A DNA stretch of 49,575 nt from Ruminococcus sp. (GTDB lineage: Bacteria; Bacillota; Clostridia; Oscillospirales; Ruminococcaceae), in NCBI RefSeq assembly GCF_024691275.1, contig NZ_JAILNU010000041.1:1-49575 (forward strand), read 5' to 3'. The position numbers and the translations under genes are program-made. Below are positions 8,150-16,838 of this stretch, piece by piece. The notes beneath the pieces are model-generated. The model saw nothing but the letters and a program-made list of their open reading frames with translations, searched no databases and was not told the origin of the DNA. Positions within the stretch are counted from its first letter, which is position 1. Each line of letters opens with the position of its first letter.

Positions 8150-9244
8150 ATGAAAAAACTGATGTCTTTTATCACTTCAATGGCAATGACGCTCTGCATT
8201 GTATCCATTATGCTCTCCGCAGCCGTACCCATTGCAGACTCAGCCGATGACAAGCCTGTCCTGACCGCAGGAAATATGGGTGCTGTCAGTTTTGACGGTA
8301 TCACCGTTGAGCTTGACGGAGATGCCATATTATTCACGACAGAATTTGAAAATACAGAAATACTTGTCAGTACGCAGTCAGAGATACACCTCAGCAGATC
8401 ATCTGACGCATTTATTTTCAGACCTCTGAACGACGGAAGGTATGTTGTCGCAATAGTCCGCGATATTCCCTGTGAACCGCCGAAGCCAAATTCTATATGG
8501 TTCCCGCCCGTTGAGGCATTCGCGTATGAGATACTTATAAACAACAGCATCGTAAACATCGAGGGAATGCACAAATTATACGAATCGAAAGGCGAAAACT
8601 ACAGCACAGTGATCGAAAGCTTCCTGCCTAACGATATCTCCTTTACGAACTATGGAGATTTCGGCTCAATATTCGGAGCTTTCTATCTCAATGTCTGCCT
8701 TTCCAACGGTCTTGACCCGATATTTCTGTACTATATCAGAGAAGGCAGCACCGCAGCAAATGTCGCCGAAGAATCCATGATAACCTCAAACGAACCGAAC
8801 GCCGAAGCGTGGTACTTAGTTGGTGACAAGTATGAAAGGAGCTATGGCAACAATATGTCGAACAATGAATTTCCTTCTATCGGCAAAAAGGGTCTGCCGA
8901 CAAAGGAGTTCGATATCTCCCCCGTTATATACAGCGAATCTCCGCCTGACGGATCATTAAAGATAATTCTTTGCGAGGATAAAAAAACAAAAGTATATGA
9001 GATCGACTATAAAGGCTACGATCCTGTCCCTTCAACTCTGAAAAAAACCGAATGTCCTGAAAACGATATAAATGCAGACGGAAACTTTAACATAGCGGAC
9101 GTTTTGCAGTTTCAGAAATACCTTCTTGGAAATGACGATTCTTACGTATTCAACTGGAGAGCAGCTGATATGAACAACAACGGAGTTCTTGATGTTTTTG
9201 ACCTGATACAACTAAAAAAAGCTCTTATCGCCTTGGATTCCTGA
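8150..9244 (+). CDS. secreted dockerin-containing protein of unknown function (first of a tandem pair)
   Basis: A 364-residue exported protein. It begins with a signal peptide (MKKLMSF..., hydrophobic to about residue 23, cleavage near ADSA) and ends with a type I dockerin at 306-364. The dockerin has duplicated calcium loops DINADGNFNIAD and ADMNNNGVLDVFDL. The 280 residues between match nothing I recognise, but they share an early LTAGN-M/I-G segment with the next gene. The start is fixed by GAAAGGGTGG just upstream; an in-frame ATG at 8078 overlaps the promoter and is rejected. The dockerin implies attachment to a cohesin-bearing scaffoldin, so it is a likely cellulosome component. Intact dockerin residues suggest it is functional. 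Confidence 0.85.
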   Translation: MKKLMSFITSMAMTLCIVSIMLSAAVPIADSADDKPVLTAGNMGAVSFDGITVELDGDAILFTTEFENTEILVSTQSEIHLSRSSDAFIFRPLNDGRYVVAIVRDIPCEPPKPNSIWFPPVEAFAYEILINNSIVNIEGMHKLYESKGENYSTVIESFLPNDISFTNYGDFGSIFGAFYLNVCLSNGLDPIFLYYIREGSTAANVAEESMITSNEPNAEAWYLVGDKYERSYGNNMSNNEFPSIGKKGLPTKEFDISPVIYSESPPDGSLKIILCEDKKTKVYEIDYKGYDPVPSTLKKTECPENDINADGNFNIADVLQFQKYLLGNDDSYVFNWRAADMNNNGVLDVFDLIQLKKALIALDS

Positions 9245-9274
9245 TAATATATTCACACTGAAAGGGTGGTATTT

Positions 9275-10333
9275 ATGAAAAAAATGATATCTTTACTTAC
9301 ATCATTCGTATTTTCTCTCTGTATCATGTCTAATTTCTTCACTGCTTCCATTGCACACTCAGCCGACGAAGCCCGCATTCTTACCGCAGGAAATATCGGG
9401 CTTTCAGACCTCTGCCCTACAAAGATAGAGCTCCGTGATGACTGCATATATATCGGTATGTATGACGAAGAACTGTACGTAACTACCTGCGATGAATTCT
9501 CATGCAGCTGGAAAAATGAAGACGGCTATTATTTCACTCCTGTCCCTGACGGGAAGTATCAGATATTTTTCCCATACGGCGGTACACTTGCTCATATCCA
9601 AGCCATCAGTTACCTGATCGAATGTCACGATAATACTGTAGATATCCGCTTAAACAGCCTTATGACATTCGACAGAGAAGCAGATTCAAGAAGCATGAGC
9701 ATAACAACTTCCGACAGCAAAACAGCTACATATGAAATAAAAACGTTATCGGATATCGTTCCTGTAGTATATTATGATATGCACCTATTCTTTGATGAAG
9801 ACTACTGGTTTGAGTATTCCATTGAACGAGGCGACGGAGCTTTTTGCCAATCATTGTATATGCCGCTATATAATAATGACGATATTGTTAAAATAACCGA
9901 TTCAACATTTATAGACACGGCTTGCATCAAATACGCACAAGGTGAACTCCTTTCGGAAAACGCACCTGTTCCACAGAAGATCTACTCGGTTGAAAGCAGC
10001 ATTTGGTATCCTATGACGGGCGTGACCATTCCTGAATCCGTATACGTTGACATTATCAGGACAAATGGCTATGATAAAAGCTATATCAGCTATACAATAC
10101 AGAATGGTATGATACAGCCGACAACTCTGAAGATCACAAAAGGTACGGACTTCGATCTGAATCTCGATAGAGAATTCAACGTAGCCGATGTGGTCATGCT
10201 GCAAAAGCAGCTTCTCGGCAACCGTATATACGAGCTTACGAACTGGCGGGCAGCTGATATCTGCCAAGACGGAGTTGTTGATGTGTTCGATCTTGTACTC
10301 ATGAAAAAAGCGCTGCTTGCTTCACAGAACTGA
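9275..10333 (+). CDS. secreted dockerin-containing protein of unknown function (second of a tandem pair)
   Basis: A paralogue of the preceding gene, 352 residues, with a signal peptide at 1-23 and a type I dockerin at 294-352 (DLNLDREFNVAD and ADICQDGVVDVFDL). In the first calcium loop the usual glycine is replaced by glutamate. The middle region is diverged from its neighbour but keeps the LTAGNIG motif after the signal peptide. The ribosome site GAAAGGGTGGTATTT is identical to that of the first gene. The 30-base gap contains no terminator, so the two are probably co-transcribed. No catalytic family is recognised; a binding or structural role is equally possible. Confidence 0.85.
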   Translation: MKKMISLLTSFVFSLCIMSNFFTASIAHSADEARILTAGNIGLSDLCPTKIELRDDCIYIGMYDEELYVTTCDEFSCSWKNEDGYYFTPVPDGKYQIFFPYGGTLAHIQAISYLIECHDNTVDIRLNSLMTFDREADSRSMSITTSDSKTATYEIKTLSDIVPVVYYDMHLFFDEDYWFEYSIERGDGAFCQSLYMPLYNNDDIVKITDSTFIDTACIKYAQGELLSENAPVPQKIYSVESSIWYPMTGVTIPESVYVDIIRTNGYDKSYISYTIQNGMIQPTTLKITKGTDFDLNLDREFNVADVVMLQKQLLGNRIYELTNWRAADICQDGVVDVFDLVLMKKALLASQN

Positions 10334-10345
10334 ATATAAAAAACG

Positions 10346-10374
10346 AGCGCCCTCATGATATGAGGGCGCTTTCC
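10346..10374 (+). terminator. terminator after the tandem dockerin genes
   Basis: AGCGCCCTCAT and its complement ATGAGGGCGCT (10346-10370) form an 11-pair stem 12 bases after the stop. The following T run is short. Confidence 0.65.
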
Positions 10375-10458
10375 GCATGAACGGAAGATCATGTTTGACT
10401 TTTTGCACTAACAATGATATACTTTAGGATACAGAATGAAGAACAGGAGGCAGCGAAT

Positions 10459-11052
10459 ATGCTGTATTATATGTTCAACAAACCGCAGGGCTGTGTAACT
10501 GCGCGGCGTGACGCGGTACACAGAACTGTAATGGACTACTTTCCTGCCGAGCTGACGGACAGGCTCCACCCTGTGGGCAGACTTGACAAGGACACCTGCG
10601 GACTGCTGATAATCACCGACGACGGCGACCTCGACATGAAGATAATGCAGCCTGAAAAGCATATCAGCAAGACGTATTTTTTCTATGCTGTAGGAAGTAT
10701 CAGCGACGAAAAGATACAGCTTCTTGAAAACGGCATACCTATGGCTAATTTCACAACAAAAAACGCTGTTTTCTGCTTCGGGAAAGAATACCGCATACGC
10801 AGCCTTGAAGAGTTCATACCTGATGAAAAGCATGAGAAATACATGAAAAATCCTGAGGGACCTGCCTTTTCCGCAACTCTTACTATCTGCGAAGGAAAAA
10901 AGCATGAGATCAAAAGGATGCTTGAGGCTGTCGGCTGCAAGATATTCTATCTTCGCCGCGACAGGATCGGAGCCCTCTCCCTTGACCCTTCCCTGAAAGA
11001 AGGAGAATACCGTCAGCTTACCCCAAACGAACTTAAACTGCTAAAAACGTAA
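10459..11052 (+). CDS. RsuA/RluE-family pseudouridine synthase
   Basis: A 197-residue enzyme that isomerises a uridine in ribosomal RNA to pseudouridine. The catalytic motif GRLDKDTCGLLIITDDG holds the nucleophilic aspartate, and KTYF and EGKKHEIKRML (E-G-K-x-H-Q/E-I-K/R-R) are family motifs. It lacks the N-terminal S4 domain that RsuA has, so it resembles RluE in layout. The ATG at 10459 has AGGAGG upstream; an in-frame ATG at 10414 would add 15 residues without a ribosome site. It is a housekeeping gene between cellulosome genes, with the GH8 gene 24 bases downstream. Confidence 0.88.
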   Translation: MLYYMFNKPQGCVTARRDAVHRTVMDYFPAELTDRLHPVGRLDKDTCGLLIITDDGDLDMKIMQPEKHISKTYFFYAVGSISDEKIQLLENGIPMANFTTKNAVFCFGKEYRIRSLEEFIPDEKHEKYMKNPEGPAFSATLTICEGKKHEIKRMLEAVGCKIFYLRRDRIGALSLDPSLKEGEYRQLTPNELKLLKT

Positions 11053-11076
11053 CGCACTACAGATCGGAGGAATAAT

Positions 11077-12504
11077 ATGAAACTTTTCAGGACCATCACT
11101 TCTACAGTCATCTCAGCGCTCGTCATAGTCAATTCTGCTTCAGCATCTGCAACTGTTCTTGCAGCCGCTCCCACGGAGATAAGCAGGCTTTCCGACGAGA
11201 CACTCCGCTTCTACGATTACTGGAAGAGCAAATACCTTGTGAAGAACCCATACTCCCACGATGAAACCCAGTACTATGTATTTTACGGTGATGAAACCTA
11301 TGCCAAAGCGGGTCACGAAGTACCTGTGACTGTTTCCGAAGCGCACGGCTACGGAATGCTCATAGCAGCTTCAATGGCAGACTACGACAGCGAAGCGAAG
11401 GAAATCTTTGACGGTATGTACCGCTATTACAAGGCATATCCCAGCAGCATCGGGCATAATCTTATGGCATGGCAGCAATCCGACAACGGTTCCGCACTTG
11501 TCAACTCCAACGGAGCCGACTCCGCGACCGACGGCGACCTTGACATCGCCTACTCTCTGCTCATGGCAGACAAGATATGGGGCAGCAGCGGCGTGATAAA
11601 CTACAAAAAGGCAGCAATAGACGCTATCAACGACATCATGAAATACGACGTGAATCAGGAGGAATGGCTGCTGCGTCTTGGCGACTGGGCGTATGATGTA
11701 GAAAAGGGCGACAAATACTATTCAGCCACCCGTTCTTCGGACTTCATCGTGCAGTATATGCCTGTATTTGCCGAAGCCACAGGCGACGACCGCTGGCTGA
11801 AGCTCTACAGCGGCACATACAGTATCATAAACAGCATCACAGACGCATACGGAACAGGTATACTGCCTGATTTCATCATCAAGGACAAAAACGGCAGCTT
11901 TGTACCAGCCCCTGCAAACTTCCTTGAAAGCGAAAACGACGGCAACTACTATTACAATTCCTGCCGAACTCCGTGGCGAATAAGTATGGACTGCCTTATA
12001 AACAAAAATGCAGACGCAAAGAAGTTTGCCGACGCGCTCAACTCCTTCATAATAAATAAGACAGGCGGCGACCCATGGGAGATAATGGCTGGCTACACAC
12101 CCAAAGGAGAAGCGATTTCCGACTGGAACGACCTTTGCTTTGATGCACCTTTTATTATAGCAGCAGCCTGCAGCGAAGACAAAACATGGCATAACGAGGT
12201 GCGAAAAATGTGTCTTGAATATGAGGACGACGCTTATTACGGCGATACTATCACTATGCTTTGCCTGATAGTCGATGACGGAGGCTGGATAGTTCCCGAA
12301 AGTAAAGCCGAACCTGTTATGGGCGATGTCAACTGTGACGGTGTATTCAATATCGCAGATGTTACAGCCGTTCAGAAATGGTTGCTCAACAGCAGCACCG
12401 ACCTGAAAGACTGGAAGGCAGCCAACTTCATCGACGATAACAGACTTGATGTTTTCGACCTTTGTGCTATGAAGCGCGAGCTGCTCAGACAACAGAGCAA
12501 TTGA
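11077..12504 (+). CDS. secreted GH8 beta-glucanase (cellulase family D) with C-terminal dockerin
   Basis: A 475-residue glycoside hydrolase of family 8, which cleaves beta-1,4 linkages of cellulose, mixed-linkage glucan, xylan or chitosan with inversion. The signal peptide covers residues 1-30. The catalytic module spans about 35-400. E88 in VSEAHGYGM is the proton donor, and D152 and D154 lie in SATDGDLDIAYSLL, the second GH8 signature. CRTPWRISMD at 296-305 lines the cleft. A type I dockerin lies at 416-475 (GDVNCDGVFNIAD, DDNRLDVFDL), so the enzyme is carried on a cellulosome scaffold. GGAGG precedes the ATG. The exact substrate among GH8 activities cannot be read with certainty; endoglucanase is most likely in this context. 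Confidence 0.92.
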   Translation: MKLFRTITSTVISALVIVNSASASATVLAAAPTEISRLSDETLRFYDYWKSKYLVKNPYSHDETQYYVFYGDETYAKAGHEVPVTVSEAHGYGMLIAASMADYDSEAKEIFDGMYRYYKAYPSSIGHNLMAWQQSDNGSALVNSNGADSATDGDLDIAYSLLMADKIWGSSGVINYKKAAIDAINDIMKYDVNQEEWLLRLGDWAYDVEKGDKYYSATRSSDFIVQYMPVFAEATGDDRWLKLYSGTYSIINSITDAYGTGILPDFIIKDKNGSFVPAPANFLESENDGNYYYNSCRTPWRISMDCLINKNADAKKFADALNSFIINKTGGDPWEIMAGYTPKGEAISDWNDLCFDAPFIIAAACSEDKTWHNEVRKMCLEYEDDAYYGDTITMLCLIVDDGGWIVPESKAEPVMGDVNCDGVFNIADVTAVQKWLLNSSTDLKDWKAANFIDDNRLDVFDLCAMKRELLRQQSN

Positions 12505-12507
12505 CAA

Positions 12508-12536
12508 TTGACACATGAAAAAGATTGTGATATAAT
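12508..12536 (+). promoter_or_regulatory. consensus sigma-A promoter upstream of the MATE exporter
   Basis: TTGACA (12508-12513), a spacer of exactly 17 bases and TATAAT (12531-12536): a full match to the consensus. A second TTGACA overlaps it at 12501. It starts transcription about 95 bases before the exporter gene. Confidence 0.85.
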
Positions 12537-12626
12537 GTGAAAGCCGATTCAGAACGGCATTCGTCAAACTCACAACGACGGATAAGACCGCAGATGCTCA
12601 ATCTGCTGTTTTATCCGTTTTTTTAT
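12537..12626 (+). promoter_or_regulatory. leader RNA ending in a terminator hairpin (possible attenuator)
   Basis: Between the promoter and the MATE start codon the transcript can form GCCG/CGGC at about 12543-12558. It can also form a long hairpin in which CGGATAA and GCAGAT pair with ATCTGC and TTATCCG (about 12580-12617), followed by seven Ts. A terminator placed between a gene's own promoter and its ribosome site is the layout of riboswitch or attenuator control. I cannot assign it to a known riboswitch class. The hairpin might simply end the GH8 transcript. Confidence 0.55.
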
Positions 12627-12636
12627 GGAGGTCAAA

Positions 12637-13986
12637 ATGAAAAACAATGATTTCACAAGTGGTGCGATCTTATCAAAGCTGCTTAAATTCATGCTGCCTG
12701 TACTTTTCGCCATGTTCCTGCAAGCGATGTACGGAGCTGTAGATCTGCTCGTAGTCGGACAATTCGGCACAACAGCAGATGTTTCGGCAGTATCAACGGG
12801 CTCGCAGATAATCACGACGCTGACAAATCTCATAGTCAGCTTTTCAATGGGCATCACAGTAGCCGTAGGCCAGCGTATCGGACAGAAGCGTCCCGAGGAA
12901 GCAGCGCGGACTATCGGAACAGGACTTGTTATTTTCGCACTTACAGGACTTATCTTAACAGTGATAAGCTTTATCGGTGCATCAGGGCTTGCCGCTGTCA
13001 TGCAGGCACCAAAGGAAGCCTTTGAAGTAACCGTAAACTATATAAGGATATGCGGCGGCGGATTTGTAATAATAACCGCATACAATCTCCTCGGCAGTAT
13101 TTTCCGCGGTCTCGGGGATTCAAAAACGCCGCTCATAGCGGTCGGCATAGCCTGTGTATTCAATATAATCGGCGACCTTTTATTTGTGGCAGTCTTCAAG
13201 CTCGGAGCATCGGGAGCTGCACTTGCGACCGTAGCCGCACAGCTTATCAGCGTTCTTGTGTCGCTTATAATGATACGCCGCGCGAAGCTTCCGTTTGAGT
13301 TCCACAAGTCGGATATAAAGCTTAACAAGAGCTATGCATCTGTTATATTCCGCATCGGAAGTCCCATTGCATTGCAGGATTTTCTTGTAGGCATATCCTT
13401 TCTGGTAATGCTCGCCATAGTCAATCGTCTTGGCGTTACAGCCTCGGCAGGTGTGGGAGTTGCGGAGAAGGTATGCGTGTTCATTATGCTCGTACCTCTT
13501 GCTTTTATGCAGTCCATGACAGCGTTCGTGGCGCAGAATTACGGTGCGGGACTGCTCCCGAGAGCGCAGAAGGCTCTGAAAACGGGTATCATCGTATCCT
13601 TTGCATTCGGCATTGCAATGTTTCTGCTCACATTTTTCCGCGGCGATCTTCTTGCATCAATATTCTCAGGAAAAGCCGACACGGTCAGGGCAGCGTGGGA
13701 TTACCTTAAAGCCTATGCGATAGACTGCTTGCAGACCTGTTTCCTGTTCTGTTTTATCGGATACTACAACGGCATCGAAAAGACAAAATTTGTAATGCTG
13801 CAAGGTCTGTGCGGAGCATTTCTCGTAAGGATACCCGTAGCATTTCTCATGCAGCAGATAGGCGGAGATTCGCTGTTCCTCATCGGACTCGCCATACCCT
13901 GCTCGACCGCATTGCAGATAATCATGTGCTTTGCAGCATACCGCCATTTCAACAAAAGCGCCATGTCTTCAGAGGAACGCACATAA
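12637..13986 (+). CDS. MATE-family multidrug/toxin exporter
   Basis: A 449-residue integral membrane protein with about twelve transmembrane segments in two similar halves. These include LLVVGQFGTTADVSAVSTGSQI in helix 2, SFSMGITVAVGQRIGQK, and GLGDSKTPLIAVGIACVFNIIGD, the conserved loop of MATE proteins. Members extrude cationic drugs or metabolites using sodium or proton gradients. GGAGG lies just before the ATG at 12637; an in-frame ATG at 12625 overlaps that ribosome site and is rejected. It has its own promoter and a leader with a terminator hairpin, so expression may respond to a ligand. It ends at a bidirectional terminator. Confidence 0.9.
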   Translation: MKNNDFTSGAILSKLLKFMLPVLFAMFLQAMYGAVDLLVVGQFGTTADVSAVSTGSQIITTLTNLIVSFSMGITVAVGQRIGQKRPEEAARTIGTGLVIFALTGLILTVISFIGASGLAAVMQAPKEAFEVTVNYIRICGGGFVIITAYNLLGSIFRGLGDSKTPLIAVGIACVFNIIGDLLFVAVFKLGASGAALATVAAQLISVLVSLIMIRRAKLPFEFHKSDIKLNKSYASVIFRIGSPIALQDFLVGISFLVMLAIVNRLGVTASAGVGVAEKVCVFIMLVPLAFMQSMTAFVAQNYGAGLLPRAQKALKTGIIVSFAFGIAMFLLTFFRGDLLASIFSGKADTVRAAWDYLKAYAIDCLQTCFLFCFIGYYNGIEKTKFVMLQGLCGAFLVRIPVAFLMQQIGGDSLFLIGLAIPCSTALQIIMCFAAYRHFNKSAMSSEERT

Positions 13987-13990
13987 GATC

Positions 13991-14029
13991 AGCCCGAAAC
14001 AGTCGGATATGGACTGTTTCGGGCTTTAT
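13991..14029. terminator. bidirectional terminator between MATE and GDSL genes
   Basis: AGCCCGAAACAGTC (13991-14004) pairs perfectly with GACTGTTTCGGGCT (14012-14025), a 14-pair stem followed by Ts. The flanking genes converge. Confidence 0.85.
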
Positions 14030-14031
14030 CT

Positions 14032-15024
14032 TTACTTATTCTTATTCTTTTTTCCGCGTTTTGTCAAAACGATGATACCACACAGCACCAGAACCGATCC
14101 AAGTACACCTATACCAATAGCCAGTTCCGCCTGATCTGTGAGCACGAGACCTCCGTCTTCCGTGGTAGTATAGCTGAAACCTGCTGCACGGAAAGCTGCG
14201 TCAACGTCTTCGGCTATAACAACATGGCCGCTTTCATTCGGGTGTATATCAAACGAGCTCATATTGGTAAGCTCGCCTGCTCTCCCCTTGAAATCAGCTG
14301 CAACATTTATCACGGTATACCCGCTTGAAGAATTGTCAGAAATGATAGAGTTGAGCTTGCCGATCTTATCGGTGGAGAAATCCGTTACCATTTTGACGCT
14401 GCTGAAGTATTCCAGCGGGTCGTAAAGAGTCTGTATAAAGACAGTTCCCTTTGTTCTTTTGCAGAGCTCAACAGCTATGATCTTGAGATTGCTGTCGAAC
14501 TTTGTAAGAGCATTATCAACATCTCCGCCCATGCTGAGCAAAGATGAAGCCGCACCCAAAAAGTCGAAATTCTCATAATCAAATGAGCTTGCATCTGTTA
14601 TGCCCATACTTGCCATAGCTTTCAGAACAATGCCCAGCAGGTCATTGCCGCCGATAGAAATAACGATAGCGTCGCTGTCTTTCAGGTCGCTGTCCAGTTC
14701 ACCGCTCTGTATAAGCTCGACAAGGTCAGACGAAGTTGCTCCCGAAACGGCTTTATTCACCATTACGTGTTCGCATTTGCCTTTAAGCTCGGTCTCATAT
14801 TTTTCTTTAAGTATATTTGAGTAGGAACGGCAGTGGTAGTTATCGGAAGACGTATACCCGTCCAGCCCGTATCCTGCCGCGATAGAATCGCCGAGGAACA
14901 GCATCTTGGGCGGAACTTCTGTATTATGCTTTACTTCTTTCTGAGATGATTCCGTCATAGAACATGATACAAGCGAAGCTGACAGTATTGCTGCACTTAT
15001 AAATGCTGTGATCTTTCCGAACAT
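14032..15024 (-). CDS. SGNH/GDSL-type esterase lipoprotein with C-terminal membrane segment
   Basis: A 330-residue exported hydrolase. The signal peptide ends in a lipobox (SASLVSC), so the mature N-terminus is probably lipid-anchored. The SGNH blocks are present in order: GDSIAAGYG (nucleophile serine), a GATSSD glycine region, GGND (oxyanion hole) and DIHPNESGH (catalytic aspartate and histidine). After the catalytic domain, residues about 300-322 form a hydrophobic segment followed by KRGKKNKNK. This gives a second membrane anchor and an unusual layout for a lipoprotein. Family members remove acetyl or acyl groups from polysaccharides, lipids or peptidoglycan. AGGAGAGG precedes the ATG. 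The substrate is unknown. Confidence 0.85.
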   Translation of the reverse strand: MFGKITAFISAAILSASLVSCSMTESSQKEVKHNTEVPPKMLFLGDSIAAGYGLDGYTSSDNYHCRSYSNILKEKYETELKGKCEHVMVNKAVSGATSSDLVELIQSGELDSDLKDSDAIVISIGGNDLLGIVLKAMASMGITDASSFDYENFDFLGAASSLLSMGGDVDNALTKFDSNLKIIAVELCKRTKGTVFIQTLYDPLEYFSSVKMVTDFSTDKIGKLNSIISDNSSSGYTVINVAADFKGRAGELTNMSSFDIHPNESGHVVIAEDVDAAFRAAGFSYTTTEDGGLVLTDQAELAIGIGVLGSVLVLCGIIVLTKRGKKNKNK

Positions 15025-15220
15025 AATATTCCTCTCCTTATATGCAAAAATTGCCTGATTTGTTTATCTGCAAGGGCATTAAGACAAAATAAAATGAATG
15101 CTTTTGCAATCATTATAGCATATAATTAAAAAAATAGCAATAATTTTGCCGCACACAGTTTTCCGAAAACTAAAAAATTCCATTGACATTCCACATTACA
15201 TATGCAAAAATATAATTAAA

Positions 15221-15249
15221 GTGAGACATTTCACGCTTTTTGTCGTCTA
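15221..15249 (+). promoter_or_regulatory. candidate ECF-type autoregulated promoter
   Basis: GTGAGACATT (-35 region) and CGTCTAATA (-10 region, CGTC core common for ECF sigma factors) lie upstream of the sigma gene. Nearly the same arrangement (GTGAGGTTTC ... CGTGTAATA, spacing one base shorter) precedes the truncated sigma copy at 48612. Conservation of just these blocks suggests the sigma factor reads its own promoter. Confidence 0.5.
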
Positions 15250-15294
15250 ATAATTAAAGAGACAAGATCATCTCCCTTTTGAAAGGAGTATTAT

Positions 15295-15849
15295 ATGGAT
15301 AACGGTGCAAGTAGCTACCGCCGTTTCCTTGATGGTGATAAAGATGCTCTTATTGATATAATCAGCGATTACAGAGAAAGCCTCGTGCTGTTTCTCAGCA
15401 ATTACATAACCGATTTCGGTCTTGCTGAGGGAACCGCAGAGGAGACTTTCGTAAAGCTCTATGTAGACAAGCCGCGGTTTGCAGGAAGATGCTCCTTTAA
15501 AACTTGGCTTTTCACGATCGGAAAGAATGCTGCGCTGGACAAGCTAAAGCAGCTCGCAAAGCACCCGTCGATACCGCTTGACAATTTCTATGATGCTGCC
15601 GATAAAGAGAATATAGAGCGGGATTATATCCGTAATGAAGAAAAGATACAGCTTCTCAGGGCATTGGAAAAGCTGAAAGATGATTACAGGCAGGTACTGT
15701 ATCTGGTATACTTCGAGAATTTCAGCAACACAGAAACGGCTAAGATCATGGGCAGATCAGAAAGACAGGTAAGGAATCTTCTCTATCGTTCAAAGGAGTC
15801 TTTGCGTAATATTCTGGAAAAGGAGGGCTTCAGATATGAGGGAATATGA
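15295..15849 (+). CDS. ECF-type RNA polymerase sigma factor
   Basis: A 184-residue sigma-70 family factor with only regions 2 and 4. Region 2 spans about residues 15-80, including EETFVKLY and RCSFKTWLFTIGKNAALDKLK, which contacts the -10 element. Region 4 spans about 115-170 (ALEKLKDDYRQVLYLVYFE then NTETAKIMGRSERQVRNLLYRSKESLR, a helix-turn-helix). AGGAG precedes the ATG. The next gene starts 14 bases before its stop and encodes a one-helix membrane protein, the usual anti-sigma position. A truncated paralogue of its N-terminus lies at 48612-48836. Confidence 0.92.
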   Translation: MDNGASSYRRFLDGDKDALIDIISDYRESLVLFLSNYITDFGLAEGTAEETFVKLYVDKPRFAGRCSFKTWLFTIGKNAALDKLKQLAKHPSIPLDNFYDAADKENIERDYIRNEEKIQLLRALEKLKDDYRQVLYLVYFENFSNTETAKIMGRSERQVRNLLYRSKESLRNILEKEGFRYEGI

Positions 15850-16762
15850 CGAAACTACGTTGAAAGTCGCAAAGAGAGTATTTGAAAAGGGCGACGAGAT
15901 ACTTGCACAGCGCAGGAAAAGAGCCGCTAAGATACGTCATATCACATATGCATTTTCCGGTATGTGTGCAGCTGTCATCGTCGGGATCGGCGTATGGCGT
16001 TTCTCATCATCTGTAAAAGTACCCTATGACAGTGATATCATAGCCTCCACCGAGACTACCACTGCTCAGAGCACAGTTATCACCACATCTGAAACAAGCA
16101 CATCAGTGACAAAGACAACAACTGCTCCCGTGAAAAGCAGCACTGCCACAAAAACTGCTGTCATTACATCATCCTCAGCATCAACTGCCTTCACAGCGTC
16201 CCATACAAGACTTACGACCACTGCAAGAACGGCAGTCACCGCAACATCTTCATCGGCTGTTACGGTGTCATCAAGTTCAAATGCCAATGTTTCGTCAACT
16301 GCTCTCCCCAAGACTACCACGAAAGTAACTCTCTCAAAAGGTGAGGGAGCTGAAACACATACGCACCCTGAAAATCCAACAGAAATAAGTTCGGAACATA
16401 CCACAAGGACGGGTGTTGTCGTATGCACAACAGGACCGCATGATATGTCGGTCACAACCATAAATAATACCGAATCATTTGATATAAAAGAGATCTTCCG
16501 TTCATCAGCAGCAACTGTTGAGGTAAAAACGGACAAACTGAATTATTATGTAAAGCAGGGAGCGCGCGTTTCCCCTGAAAGGATAGACCGCCGAAGAATA
16601 TATATGTCCACAGTTAAGATAAAAGTAACCGATTCCCAAATCCAGTGCTATACTATGGAAGTGTATGACCTTACAGACACCGACAGGAATGAAGCTGTAG
16701 CGGTAAGGCTGTTTGATACAAACGAATACTACCTTTTCACCAACCCTTCATATGATGAATAA
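15836..16762 (+). CDS. membrane protein with Ser/Thr-rich stalk, probable anti-sigma partner
   Basis: A 308-residue protein encoded in overlap with the ECF sigma gene. Residues 1-35 are a charged cytoplasmic segment, 37-55 a single membrane helix (FSGMCAAVIVGIGVWRF), and 70-215 a low-complexity extracellular stretch of threonine, serine and alanine. The last 95 residues form a compact folded-looking domain of unknown family. Genes overlapping ECF sigma genes usually encode their membrane anti-sigma factors, and the topology fits one that senses an outside signal through a stalked domain. No zinc-binding ZAS motif is present in the cytoplasmic part, so the anti-sigma role rests on context. The Ser/Thr region may be glycosylated. 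Confidence 0.7.
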   Translation: MREYDETTLKVAKRVFEKGDEILAQRRKRAAKIRHITYAFSGMCAAVIVGIGVWRFSSSVKVPYDSDIIASTETTTAQSTVITTSETSTSVTKTTTAPVKSSTATKTAVITSSSASTAFTASHTRLTTTARTAVTATSSSAVTVSSSSNANVSSTALPKTTTKVTLSKGEGAETHTHPENPTEISSEHTTRTGVVVCTTGPHDMSVTTINNTESFDIKEIFRSSAATVEVKTDKLNYYVKQGARVSPERIDRRRIYMSTVKIKVTDSQIQCYTMEVYDLTDTDRNEAVAVRLFDTNEYYLFTNPSYDE

Positions 16763-16786
16763 AACGTCGAAAACGGCAGATAAAGT

Positions 16787-16818
16787 AAAAAAGTCCACTC
16801 ATAGAGCGGACTTTTTAT
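16787..16818. terminator. bidirectional terminator between sigma operon and histidine kinase
   Basis: AAAAAGTCCACTC pairs with GAGCGGACTTTTT with one mismatch across a four-base loop. The genes on both sides converge. Confidence 0.7.
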
Positions 16819-16838
16819 TATCATCTTTCTTTTCTGCT

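Noticed and set aside
11722..12573. 283-residue open frame on the minus strand
   Set aside because: It lies antisense to the GH8 gene, is rich in cysteine and valine with no family motif, and has no ribosome site.
15184..15216. TTGACA and TATAAT upstream of the ECF sigma gene as a sigma-A promoter
   Set aside because: The spacer is 21 bases, too long for normal use; the downstream ECF-type blocks conserved with the second copy are a better candidate.
16066..16536. 156-residue minus-strand open frame rich in valine and alanine
   Set aside because: It is the complement of the Ser/Thr-rich stalk of the sigma-operon membrane protein; its composition follows from that low-complexity region.
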